From: Rhizobium tibeticum
GTDB lineage: Bacteria > Pseudomonadota > Alphaproteobacteria > Rhizobiales > Rhizobiaceae
Direction of reading: 5' to 3'
Length of the DNA: 64,000 nucleotides
Assembly: GCF_900110205.1 (NCBI RefSeq)
Contig: NZ_FOCV01000015.1
Location: 1-64,000, forward strand
Shown: positions 33,020 to 41,733 of the stretch, piece by piece
How the letters are laid out: the number at the start of each line of letters is the position of its first letter
Position numbering within the stretch: position 1 is the stretch's first letter
Program-made: the position numbers and the translations under genes
The notes under the pieces: model-generated
Database searches by the model: none
What the model was told of the DNA's origin: nothing
What the model saw: only the letters and a program-made list of their open reading frames with translations

Positions 33020-34359
33020 CTTGCTTTAGGGCTGCAGACACTGACCGCCGCGGCATCCGCAGAAAGCCGGTCAAATTCGAGATTGATGCGCTGCGGGGCC
33101 TCACGGGCAAAGTAGCGAACCGGAAAATAGAAGCGGCCGGTCGAGACCATTCGGTCCGCGCGCAGAATACTGCTCTCGAACTGGTGGCCGTCGCTCAGCT
33201 CAAAACGCAGCGTCGCTCGCCGACTATGCGCATCGCCTGAAAACGCATAAATCACCGCCGAGTCCGAGACTTCGCCCTCACCGATGGCAACGCTGATGAC
33301 GTTGGCGCCGGGGTGTGAGATTTTCTCGCTATCGATCGTCCGGCAGCTTTGACGCGCCGCGGCCGAAAGCTCGATCAAAGGCGCATCGCCGAATTTGCCG
33401 AGATTGTTGTAGATCGGGTTCTCCCAAATCAGAAATCGGGGCCGGTTCGTCTGGAAGGCTTCCGATGTGAGATAGGACGTGATCGACCCGAACTGGTTGC
33501 CCCCTGAAATCGAATAGTTGGTCACAGGGGTTGAGAGGGCCTGCGAGAGAAAGCCCGCGAAATTTGAGGCAGGAAGATCAGAATAGCTCGTGCCGACCAG
33601 GGCGACGGCACCGCCCGAAGCGTCATTGCCAAAGATGTCGGCGGTGGTGTTTTCGCCACCCGTCTCAAAGGTTTCGTACCCCTGTGTCTGCGGCAGGGGC
33701 AATGCATCCTTGCAGCCGGACTGCAGCAATCGACGCATCGTGGAAATGATCGACAGGCGCGTGGTCGGCCTTGTCTGAAAACTTGCCTTTTTGAGGTCGT
33801 CCGAACCTGGAAGAGCCCGGATCGCTGCAGCGATTTCCTCTGCGGACAAGCGCGCACCCGACGATGTCCAGTGAAAATCAGCCTGGAAGAATGGCGGCTC
33901 GTCACCGGCGTCTTTTCTTAGCCTTTCCAGCAGATCAACCGTAGCGATGCCATGATCGCGCAATCGCTTGATGACATCGTCATAGGCTCTTTTTGCAACG
34001 CCGTAGTCAAAACCGTAGTCACTTTTTGCAGTTTCGGGCAGATATTGCGGCAGGACGAGGCTTTTGGTCGGTATCGGAACAAAGACAAGCGTCGTTCCCC
34101 CCGCCTCGAGCGCCTCTGCGAGCAATGCCACTTCGTCGGCGGTGTGCTCCGACAGTTGCTGCTCCATGCGCAGGTCCGCAATGACGCGATAGAAAAATCC
34201 CTTCTCACCCTCGACAACGGCAAGTTGTCTATTGGTCTCAAGGCCTGCGCATCCGAAAGCGGAGGACGCGGCATGGCCGGTCCCTGCCGACGCCAGCGCA
34301 ATGGCGATTGCCGGCAAGATCCGGGAACACAAGGTCGATCGACTAATCCAGTGTATCAT
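33016..34359 (-). CDS. algX: AlgX-like periplasmic O-acetyltransferase
   Basis: A 447-residue protein with a signal peptide (about 1-30), an SGNH-like domain and a C-terminal beta domain of about 100 residues resembling the AlgX carbohydrate-binding module. The catalytic triad is intact by motif: D161-x-H163 in ADFHWTSSG and S258 in VGTSYS. In Pseudomonas AlgX acetylates the polymer in the periplasm and bridges to AlgK. Start overlaps the preceding gene by ATGA. Confidence 0.8.
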   Translation of the reverse strand: MIHWISRSTLCSRILPAIAIALASAGTGHAASSAFGCAGLETNRQLAVVEGEKGFFYRVIADLRMEQQLSEHTADEVALLAEALEAGGTTLVFVPIPTKSLVLPQYLPETAKSDYGFDYGVAKRAYDDVIKRLRDHGIATVDLLERLRKDAGDEPPFFQADFHWTSSGARLSAEEIAAAIRALPGSDDLKKASFQTRPTTRLSIISTMRRLLQSGCKDALPLPQTQGYETFETGGENTTADIFGNDASGGAVALVGTSYSDLPASNFAGFLSQALSTPVTNYSISGGNQFGSITSYLTSEAFQTNRPRFLIWENPIYNNLGKFGDAPLIELSAAARQSCRTIDSEKISHPGANVISVAIGEGEVSDSAVIYAFSGDAHSRRATLRFELSDGHQFESSILRADRMVSTGRFYFPVRYFAREAPQRINLEFDRLSADAAAVSVCSPKAR

Positions 34360-35117
34360 TGCGAAACCTCGACAAGGTTCGTTGGTTCTTTCTCCAACAG
34401 GCGCAAAACGGCGGCGGCGATCGCGCTCGTGCTTGGTTCAGCACTGTCTTTTGCGATCGTCAGGAAGTGCCTCGCCTCTTCCTTTTCCTGATCGTCCGCC
34501 AGGCCCTGGGAGATCATGGAGATCGCCAAATTGAGCGCAGTCTTCGAATCACCCCCGGCGGCCGCCTGCCGCTCAAGGCGCAAGACCTCGTCGGGCTTGG
34601 CTCCGAAAGGCCGGCCACTCTTGTAAAATTTGACGAGTTGTGCGGCTGCCACGGGATTTCCACGGAACGCATGGTCGCGAAGCGTCTTTTCAGCCTGCGC
34701 AAGGCGGGGCTCACTGACTGTCTGCGAGGTTGTGCTGAGCAGTCGGGAAAGCGGAGCAACTGCTCCTGCGCGGCCGGTGCTACATGCAATGGTGTAATAA
34801 TGGATCGCGTCGGCCGTCAGCTTCGGATTTGCTGCAAGGCGTTTGGCGACGTAGATCGCCGCCACACCGTCGCCCCGGTCGGCGAGCATCTGCAGCTCTT
34901 TGTAGGAAACACGCTGGCGAGCAATCATCCGCCGACGGATTGCCTGCAAGGCGGGGTCCTTCAGTTGATCTGTTCTTGTAACGCCCTGATTGAAGCCCTG
35001 CCGATAGCGCTGAACCGCTGCCTTTGATTTCGGGTCGGCGCCCGCAGCCGCAAACGCAACATCGCATCCGTTAGTGACGCCAATGCTCAGAGCGACGAGC
35101 AATGTAAGGAAGCGCAT
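34356..35117 (-). CDS. Small helical-repeat (Sel1/TPR-like) periplasmic protein
   Basis: A 253-residue protein with a signal peptide (about 1-23) and helical repeat-like segments such as GDGVAAIYVAKRLAANP and GNPVAAAQLVKFYKSG. Start at MRFLTLL after GAGGAG. It is encoded between the AlgJ-like and AlgX-like genes. It may be a second scaffold in place of, or in addition to, AlgK. There is no equivalent gene in the Pseudomonas operon. Confidence 0.6.
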   Translation of the reverse strand: MRFLTLLVALSIGVTNGCDVAFAAAGADPKSKAAVQRYRQGFNQGVTRTDQLKDPALQAIRRRMIARQRVSYKELQMLADRGDGVAAIYVAKRLAANPKLTADAIHYYTIACSTGRAGAVAPLSRLLSTTSQTVSEPRLAQAEKTLRDHAFRGNPVAAAQLVKFYKSGRPFGAKPDEVLRLERQAAAGGDSKTALNLAISMISQGLADDQEKEEARHFLTIAKDSAEPSTSAIAAAVLRLLEKEPTNLVEVSQ

Positions 35118-35121
35118 GTGT

Positions 35122-36219
35122 CTACTCCTCAGCAACGGGTGGAGGTGCATCCCAAAGAGCTGGCTCGGTCAAATAGCGAACCGGAAACTCCCAAAGCACT
35201 GTTGGTTGTCCTTGAATCTGCTGGCTGGTCTCCAGGAATTTACGCATGGGAACGACTGGCCCGCGGCCGATCTCGGCGACATTCAAGACGTTGGCGCCAA
35301 GCGCGGCTTCGAGATAAGCGGAAAAGGACCAGGTATCATTGGCACTGTAGCTGGTGCCGACCAGAACGACGGGAAAAGTTTCGTCCTGGCCCAGGATATC
35401 GATGATTGACCCTGCATTGTCCGGTGACGCAGTTTGCGGGGCGACGACTTCGTTCTTCAATCCAATCGACGGCGCCAATCTTGCACCGGTCACGAATTTG
35501 ACGAGGTCGCCTTCCAGCGCCCGGTTTGGCTCGTCCTTGAGGACAAAATGCGTCTCTCCCGCAATTCGCGAGGAAGCCGCGATCGCACCGGCGACGGCCT
35601 TCGCTCCCGCAGGCGTCCAATGCGTGTCAGTCTTGAGGAAGACGTTATCCTGCGGTTTTGCACGCAGTAGCGCTTCCCTTGCATCAACGACGTCGATCTG
35701 TGCCGCAGACATTGCATCGATGAAATCGGCGTATCGACGCTCTGCGATGGAGGCATATCGCTGATCCGTCAGATATTCACGGTAAACGTCGCTCTTGGCA
35801 GGCAGCGGTACGACAATCAGTCGCTGACCTCGGGACCGTAGAACTTCGGCGACCTTCGAAATCTCGCGAACGCCGCTCGAAATGCCGCTGTCAGCGTTCG
35901 CGGCGCCGCGAAACTCCTCCTCGGAAAACAACCATCCGTTTTTCCCAACGACCACTCCACGACGCCCTTCGCCGAAAAGGGCGTAGCGAGCAGCGCCGAC
36001 GAATTCGACCGCAAACTCGCGGTGTGGCAACTCGGTCTTGTAGACGGCCTCGAGCGTCGTTCCGATCAGCCCGTGGCTCAGTTGGCCGACGTTTGCGGGA
36101 AGCTGCGAAACAGCGCCGAGCAATTGGGGGCGAATGTCGACATTGGCAAAGACCCCATAGCCGAACAACATCACCGGAAGCAGCAGTCTGGCAGTCGTTT
36201 GTTTAGCGTTGATCTGCAT
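35122..36219 (-). CDS. algJ: AlgJ-like O-acetyltransferase
   Basis: A 365-residue protein with an N-terminal membrane anchor (about 10-27) and an SGNH-like domain. Catalytic motif residues D198-x-H200 (TDTHWTPAG) and S290 (VGTSYS) are present. AlgJ takes acetyl groups passed by AlgI and hands them on in the periplasm. Start at MQINAKQ after GAGG; the upstream extension overlaps the algI gene without a ribosome site. Confidence 0.8.
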   Translation of the reverse strand: MQINAKQTTARLLLPVMLFGYGVFANVDIRPQLLGAVSQLPANVGQLSHGLIGTTLEAVYKTELPHREFAVEFVGAARYALFGEGRRGVVVGKNGWLFSEEEFRGAANADSGISSGVREISKVAEVLRSRGQRLIVVPLPAKSDVYREYLTDQRYASIAERRYADFIDAMSAAQIDVVDAREALLRAKPQDNVFLKTDTHWTPAGAKAVAGAIAASSRIAGETHFVLKDEPNRALEGDLVKFVTGARLAPSIGLKNEVVAPQTASPDNAGSIIDILGQDETFPVVLVGTSYSANDTWSFSAYLEAALGANVLNVAEIGRGPVVPMRKFLETSQQIQGQPTVLWEFPVRYLTEPALWDAPPPVAEE

Positions 36220-36226
36220 TGGCGCC

Positions 36227-37657
36227 TCAAAACTGAAAATAGAGAAACGGCGAGTGGTTGGCCTCGGCAAGCTTCAGGATCGTTACTGTTGCCAGCAAGG
36301 TCAGCATCAACGGCACTGTGATAGATTGACGAAGCGTCGCGGTTCCATCGGTCCCTGCCACGGCGACGCCTGTCCGATCGAAGGTCTGAAGATAAGGCTC
36401 GCTTGCAACGACTGCGCATCCAATGGCAAGACTGAGCAGCCCTTCGTGAGTGATGTCGAGGAGCACTTCCGGTCGCGCCCAAAACCCATTCAGCCCGACC
36501 ATGCCGGCATAAAGCTCTAATGCGACACCGACGCTCTCGGCCCTAAAGAGGACCCATCCCAACAAGACGATCAAAAGGGTGAGTGGCAGCGCCATCCATT
36601 TCGAGGTCGCAATCTTATTCCAGCCTGTGGCGCGTTCGAGCGCCAGCCAGCCACCATGCCATCCGCCCCAGAGAACGAAGGTCCAGTTGGCGCCATGCCA
36701 AAGCCCACCGAGGAGCATGACCAGGATCAGGTTGAGATAGGTTCGAAGAGGACCGAGGCGGCTTCCGCCGAGCGGAATGTAGAGATAGTCTCTCAGCCAG
36801 TTTGACAGACTGATGTGCCATCTGCGCCAGAATTCGGTGATGCTCCGGCTGAGATAGGGCATGTCGAAGTTCGGTGCGAAGCGAAACCCGATCAACAGTC
36901 CGAGGCCTATCGCCATGTCGCTATAGCCGGAAAAATCGAAGTAAAGTTGCATCATGTAGGCGATGGCGCCAAGCCACGCCTCAATCAGGGTCGGGTGACC
37001 GCTCGAAAAGATGCTGTCGGCGATCGGCGCAATCGGATCTGCAATCAGTACTTTCTTTGCAAGGCCGATGACGAACAGAGCCGTACCGTCGCTAAACTTC
37101 TGGATGGTGTGATCGCGATGTTTGAATTGGTCGGCGAGATCCTTGAAGCGCAGGATTGGGCCAGCAATGAGCTGCGGAAACAGGGCCTTGTATGCGGCAA
37201 GATCGATGAAGTTGCGCGTGGCGGGCGTTTCCCGGCGATAGACGTCGACAAGATAGCTGATCGACTGGAAGACGTAGAAGGAAATACCAATGGGAAGGAT
37301 CAGGCGCCAGTGAATACCGAGCCCGTCCGCATCAGTCCCAACGAGCGCGGCGAAACTATCGATGAAAAAGTTCAGATATTTGAAAACTCCGAGCACCGTC
37401 AGGCAACCCGCGATGCCAACGGCGAGCAGGATTTTCCCTGCGGGCCGACCTAGATTGCGCTCGACTGCGATCGCAAAGACATAGACCCACACGGTTGTTG
37501 CAAACAGGAGTGCGAGGAAATCCATCCGCCACCACCCGTAAAAAATGTAGGACGCAATCAGAATGGTAAGGGAGCGCGCGGCAATCGGGGTCGCGTAGTA
37601 GGCCAGCAGGAATGTCGGAAGAAAGAGAAAAAGGAAGACCTCGGAGGAAAAAACCAT
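36227..37657 (-). CDS. algI: AlgI-like MBOAT membrane O-acyltransferase
   Basis: A 476-residue membrane protein of the MBOAT family with about ten hydrophobic spans. The conserved catalytic His is H321 in LWHGANWTFVLWGGWHG, matching H322 of Pseudomonas AlgI. The YFDFSGYSDMAIG and FWRRWHISLSNWLRDYLYIP signatures are present. It moves acetyl groups across the inner membrane for polymer acetylation. Start at MVFSSEVF, the usual family start. Confidence 0.88.
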   Translation of the reverse strand: MVFSSEVFLFLFLPTFLLAYYATPIAARSLTILIASYIFYGWWRMDFLALLFATTVWVYVFAIAVERNLGRPAGKILLAVGIAGCLTVLGVFKYLNFFIDSFAALVGTDADGLGIHWRLILPIGISFYVFQSISYLVDVYRRETPATRNFIDLAAYKALFPQLIAGPILRFKDLADQFKHRDHTIQKFSDGTALFVIGLAKKVLIADPIAPIADSIFSSGHPTLIEAWLGAIAYMMQLYFDFSGYSDMAIGLGLLIGFRFAPNFDMPYLSRSITEFWRRWHISLSNWLRDYLYIPLGGSRLGPLRTYLNLILVMLLGGLWHGANWTFVLWGGWHGGWLALERATGWNKIATSKWMALPLTLLIVLLGWVLFRAESVGVALELYAGMVGLNGFWARPEVLLDITHEGLLSLAIGCAVVASEPYLQTFDRTGVAVAGTDGTATLRQSITVPLMLTLLATVTILKLAEANHSPFLYFQF

Positions 37658-37661
37658 GATT

Positions 37662-39182
37662 TCAGGTTCCCTTCTTGGCGATGCAAGCGGAAAAATCGAC
37701 TGCGGAAAACTGGGAGAAGTCATCCGGAGCGGTTGGCACGGTTGCCTTGATCTTGAATTCACCAGGCTGGTCTGATGCAGCAAACTCCAGCAATCCGCCG
37801 AGGTTGGTTGCGAAGTCTCCGTCGGCGACGCGCGGCAGTTGTCGACTGAAGTCGTTTGCAAGAAGGCTGACTTCCCCAACTGCCGAGCCACTCAATCCGA
37901 AGCGATTGTTCACAAAGTTGTTGCGCGAAACGCGAAGCGATGAATGCTCGAACTGACCTGAAATCGCCAGGCCGGCGGAAGCATTTCCGAGGAGATCATT
38001 TTTCTCCACGTTGCCGTTGAGGACGGAACGCATCGCAATGCCACGGGAACGATTTGCAAGCACTACATTGCGTTCGATCGCAACGCAGGCGGCACCATCC
38101 ACGCTAATTCCGGTCAGCCTCGATCTGCCGACGAGATTGTCGGAAATCCTGACCTCGGTCGATCCGCCGTCAACAAAAATTCCGTTACCTGGACTGCCAA
38201 TGATGATGTTGTGGGAAATGTCGAGATGGCTTGAACCATCGGTCACCTTGATGGCGTGCGCCCCGGATCGTTGCGACACGATGTTGTCGGCGATACGCAC
38301 GTCGCGTGCTGCCTTGACCAGCACCGCTGTCTGAGGACCATCGACAAAGCGATTTCCGACGATGTCGAGCCCGCTCACGCCGGCAAGCGCGACACCAGCA
38401 CCATCCTTGAAGATGTTATCCTTGAGCATGGAGCCCGTTACAGATGACGAAAACTGTTGATGTGTGAAGGCCACACCGCTTCCTTCCAGGAACCCGGGAA
38501 AGCCCAGTCCGGCAATTTCACTTCGGCTTACCAGTGCGGCTCCGCCGAAGGTTGTCAGCAGGAACGGCCGGAATCCGCTGTTCTTGGCGCCTGTCGCACC
38601 AAGGTGTGCGCCATCGATCTCCAAAACCCCGGTATTGACAACAAATGCGCCTTGGCTGCCGTCGAACGCCAACCTTTCGCCGGGGCCGATTTTCAATGCG
38701 CCGCCAGTCCAGATGAAGATGGGGCGATGGGCGACGTACCCCTCTGGACCCTTTTCGAGAACGTCGTCAAAGCCCTTCGTTTGCAGGACCTGTCTGACTT
38801 CTTCGAGGCTGAATGAGCCGCTTTCGATGACGATTGCGGCAGCCTGAGGGGCCGGCTGGGCCTTTAAACTCGCTTCCACGAAACCCTGGCTTGCCGGCAA
38901 GCCGATCCGGCGCAGGAGAATATCGACCGGCGAACGACTAAGGCGTTTCTGGGTATCTGGGAAAATAAGCTGGCCGGCCTGACCTCCGGCCCGCGACGGT
39001 TCGATACCAGCCAGTTCGTGGACACGCCTGAATATCTCGCCCGACGATATATCCAAGCGCTGCGTGTCTTGCTCGAGACGGTCCAGCCCTGGCCAGTATG
39101 AGCTCTTCTGACCCGCCGTCGCCCAGGGTGAGCCCGCGAGGCAGGCGACAAGTGTCGCGATCGCCGCAAAACGACTAGGCAT
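37662..39182 (-). CDS. AlgG-like parallel beta-helix protein, epimerase motif not seen
   Basis: A 506-residue protein with a signal peptide (about 1-23) and a right-handed beta-helix (about 110-450) with many NxI/V-type coils such as ISHNIIIGSPGNGIFVDGG. This is the architecture of AlgG, which turns mannuronate into guluronate in the polymer. The catalytic DPHD motif is not found; at the corresponding stretch the protein reads GAHAIKVTDGSSHLDIS. It may therefore be a structural or protective helix rather than an epimerase. Its start overlaps the algA stop by 8 bp. Confidence 0.7.
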   Translation of the reverse strand: MPSRFAAIATLVACLAGSPWATAGQKSSYWPGLDRLEQDTQRLDISSGEIFRRVHELAGIEPSRAGGQAGQLIFPDTQKRLSRSPVDILLRRIGLPASQGFVEASLKAQPAPQAAAIVIESGSFSLEEVRQVLQTKGFDDVLEKGPEGYVAHRPIFIWTGGALKIGPGERLAFDGSQGAFVVNTGVLEIDGAHLGATGAKNSGFRPFLLTTFGGAALVSRSEIAGLGFPGFLEGSGVAFTHQQFSSSVTGSMLKDNIFKDGAGVALAGVSGLDIVGNRFVDGPQTAVLVKAARDVRIADNIVSQRSGAHAIKVTDGSSHLDISHNIIIGSPGNGIFVDGGSTEVRISDNLVGRSRLTGISVDGAACVAIERNVVLANRSRGIAMRSVLNGNVEKNDLLGNASAGLAISGQFEHSSLRVSRNNFVNNRFGLSGSAVGEVSLLANDFSRQLPRVADGDFATNLGGLLEFAASDQPGEFKIKATVPTAPDDFSQFSAVDFSACIAKKGT

Positions 39183-40617
39183 AATCAGCAGCCCTCACGT
39201 CATAGGGGATGGTCGCAAAAGGTTGGCTCGGCAAGCCAAGGACGCTGGCGTTGCCACAGCTGATTTCAATGACCTCGGAAACGGTATCGGAGGTATTGAC
39301 CAAGACCGCCTGTCTGCCCGTCGCAACCATGGCGGACAGGCCGGGGGTCAGCTCAGACTGCGTTTGGTCGCCGATAAGCCGCAATCCCCCGCGGATAACG
39401 GCGAGGATCCGAGACACGCCTTCCTCACCAACAAGCGTGACGGTCTTTCCGCCATCTACACTCAAGAGGTCCATGGCAAAACCCGGGCCGGCCTGCATCG
39501 ACTTTATGGTGCCCCATTCGGTAACCTGGCTACGGTGGTTTTCCGCTTCGCGACGCTTGAGCGTTACGAGGTGCTCGACAATTCTCTTCACGTCCTGGGA
39601 GCTTGACTTGTTGGTGACGAGGAGTGCGTCGTCGGTATCGACGACCACCACATCGTTCATGCCGACAACTGCGACCAGGCGCTCTCCGCCTCGCACCAAC
39701 GAGCCGCGCGTATCGAACAGGACGACGTCCCCGGAGGTTACGTTGCCGCTTTCATTTTTCATTCCGATCGAATGGACAGAGGTCCAGCCACCGACGTCGT
39801 CCCATTCGATTGCAGCGGGCGCCAAGGCAATGTCCTTGCAGCGTTCAAAGACCGCCTTTTCTGTCGGCTGGCTGTCGGCTGCGATAAAATGGCGTTCGTC
39901 GAGCAGCAGGCCAGCCTCGGTTTCAAGCGGTGAAGCGGACTGGAGAGCAGCACTGACGGCAGCAAATGTCGAGGGATCGTGACGCCGGTATTCCTCAATC
40001 AGCTTGCTCGCCCGAAACATGCTGATGCCTGATGCCCAGTACGCAAAACCGGTGTCGATGAGCGACTGAGCAATTGCTGTACTGGGTTTCTCAATGAAGC
40101 TTTCGACGCGGTGCAGGCCGGGATAGAGATCGAATTGACCTCCATCCATGACGTAGCCATATCCCTTTTCGGCATAGCTCGGTTGGATGCCGAAGGTAAC
40201 AATAAGCCCGTCCAATACTGCACGGTGCATTTGCGCAATGAGGCGATTGAGCTCGCCCTTGATGACATGGTCAGATGGCAGGACGACCAGCACCGCGTCA
40301 GGTTTGGCGCCAGCAAGATAGAGCGATGCAGCCAGCACCGCCGGGCCCGTGTTCCTTGCCACCGGCTCCGTGATGATGTGCGCTTTGCTCTGGATTTCAC
40401 GTAGTTGACGCGCAACCGTCTGCACATGGCGCGATCCCACGCAGACGATCGGATCGGAAAACATATCGGCGCGATGGCGTTGAACGGTACTCTGAAAGAA
40501 CGTCAAGGAGCCTTCGCCGTTGACCGGCTGGAACTGCTTTGGCTGGTGGGCGCGCGAAAGTGGCCAGAGGCGAGTACCCGTCCCGCCGCATAGGATCAGT
40601 GGATGAATGTCGCTCAT
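39175..40617 (-). CDS. algA: Mannose-1-phosphate guanylyltransferase/mannose-6-phosphate isomerase
   Basis: A 480-residue bifunctional type II enzyme. The N-terminal nucleotidyltransferase has LILCGGTGTRLWPLSR, and the C-terminal cupin-type isomerase domain (about 350-475) follows. It makes GDP-mannose, the substrate of AlgD. The C-terminal domain looks divergent: the usual isomerase ending (QLGSYLGEDDIVR-like) is not obvious, so isomerase activity is less sure. Start overlaps the Alg44-like stop (ATGA). Confidence 0.82.
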   Translation of the reverse strand: MSDIHPLILCGGTGTRLWPLSRAHQPKQFQPVNGEGSLTFFQSTVQRHRADMFSDPIVCVGSRHVQTVARQLREIQSKAHIITEPVARNTGPAVLAASLYLAGAKPDAVLVVLPSDHVIKGELNRLIAQMHRAVLDGLIVTFGIQPSYAEKGYGYVMDGGQFDLYPGLHRVESFIEKPSTAIAQSLIDTGFAYWASGISMFRASKLIEEYRRHDPSTFAAVSAALQSASPLETEAGLLLDERHFIAADSQPTEKAVFERCKDIALAPAAIEWDDVGGWTSVHSIGMKNESGNVTSGDVVLFDTRGSLVRGGERLVAVVGMNDVVVVDTDDALLVTNKSSSQDVKRIVEHLVTLKRREAENHRSQVTEWGTIKSMQAGPGFAMDLLSVDGGKTVTLVGEEGVSRILAVIRGGLRLIGDQTQSELTPGLSAMVATGRQAVLVNTSDTVSEVIEISCGNASVLGLPSQPFATIPYDVRAADYA

Positions 40618-41717
40618 TTCGTACCCCGGAAATAGGACAGGCTATTTGTCATGGCTCTCACCCATCCGGGCGAACCGTCCAATCGCACCACAACAGGCGT
40701 TCCAGGTGGCACGTCTGGCAGGGATTCAATGGGAACAAGCGTTACCGGCAGCAGCTCACCTGAGGGGGCGCTGGCGCGATCGACAAGAACGTTGGCATCG
40801 ACCTTCCTGCCATCGCGAGTCTCGATCTGTGCCGTTGCGCCCCCCGCCAATCGCCGCAACTCGAGCCCGGTCAGGCTCGATTGCACAACAAGTGGAGCCC
40901 CATGCTTGTTCACAGTGAGGATCGGTTGACCCACGAGGACGGTCGCTCCTCGCTCGATGCCGGTCGTTTGAACCTCGCAGTCGCAAGGCATGCTGACCGT
41001 TACGGCAACACCCGTGGATGCCAGGATGGAATAGGCCGGTTTGCCACTGGGAGCACTGGGATTGATGAAGTCAACCTGGCCACTCGCCGTAGCCTTCATC
41101 GTTAGACCCTGACGCTGGACAAGGGCCGGCGCATTTACTTCCGTCACATAAAGGCGGTTGTTCAAGGCAGTGGCCGTGAACAATATGAGGGCAATCGAGG
41201 CCAGGCCAACGCTGAGCGTTCCAACTGTTCTAGCCAACGCGGCGCTGCCTGGCCGCCGGACTGCGGCGGAAGTGGGTGTCTTTTCCTTCTGCAAGGCGCT
41301 CGGCGCGCCAATCAACCCATTGAAGGTCACGTGGTCGCCCGCTAACCAGCAGTTCAGGAGATAGCGTATCTGCGGCATATGCTGGCCGGTCGGGTCCCGG
41401 AAGCGCAAGGCAATTGCTCCCGTTTCACTGTCGCTTGATGCAACGACGACGTCGATTGGCAATGACAGCGAAAATCCGTTGAAATTGAACCGAAAAAGAG
41501 CAAGTTTGCTGGCGCCCGCCCAATTTGCCGCAGCAATTCCGGCAATTCGCGCTCCCACCATTGAAAGAGTAACCCCTTCATAGGCGCGTCCATCGATCGC
41601 GACGGAGAACGGTATGCGCAGGCTTGGATGTTCATTCGCGTCGGCAAAATCGGGAGCCTCACCTGCATCCCTGTCGCCTGAAAGCACTTCCTTTTCGCGA
41701 TGGTCGATTGTCGTCAT
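40614..41717 (-). CDS. alg44: Alg44-like membrane fusion/PilZ protein with altered PilZ motif
   Basis: A 367-residue protein with an N-terminal PilZ-like domain (about 25-135), one membrane span (about 170-190) and a periplasmic HlyD-like biotinyl-lipoyl domain (about 205-345). This is the layout of Alg44. The c-di-GMP motifs are altered: HPSLR (30-34) in place of RxxxR and TLSMVG (50-55) in place of DxSxxG. It probably supports the Alg8-like polymerase, but control by c-di-GMP through this domain is doubtful. Alignment is by eye. Confidence 0.75.
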   Translation of the reverse strand: MTTIDHREKEVLSGDRDAGEAPDFADANEHPSLRIPFSVAIDGRAYEGVTLSMVGARIAGIAAANWAGASKLALFRFNFNGFSLSLPIDVVVASSDSETGAIALRFRDPTGQHMPQIRYLLNCWLAGDHVTFNGLIGAPSALQKEKTPTSAAVRRPGSAALARTVGTLSVGLASIALILFTATALNNRLYVTEVNAPALVQRQGLTMKATASGQVDFINPSAPSGKPAYSILASTGVAVTVSMPCDCEVQTTGIERGATVLVGQPILTVNKHGAPLVVQSSLTGLELRRLAGGATAQIETRDGRKVDANVLVDRASAPSGELLPVTLVPIESLPDVPPGTPVVVRLDGSPGWVRAMTNSLSYFRGTK

Positions 41718-41733
41718 CAGAGATTCCTTCAGG

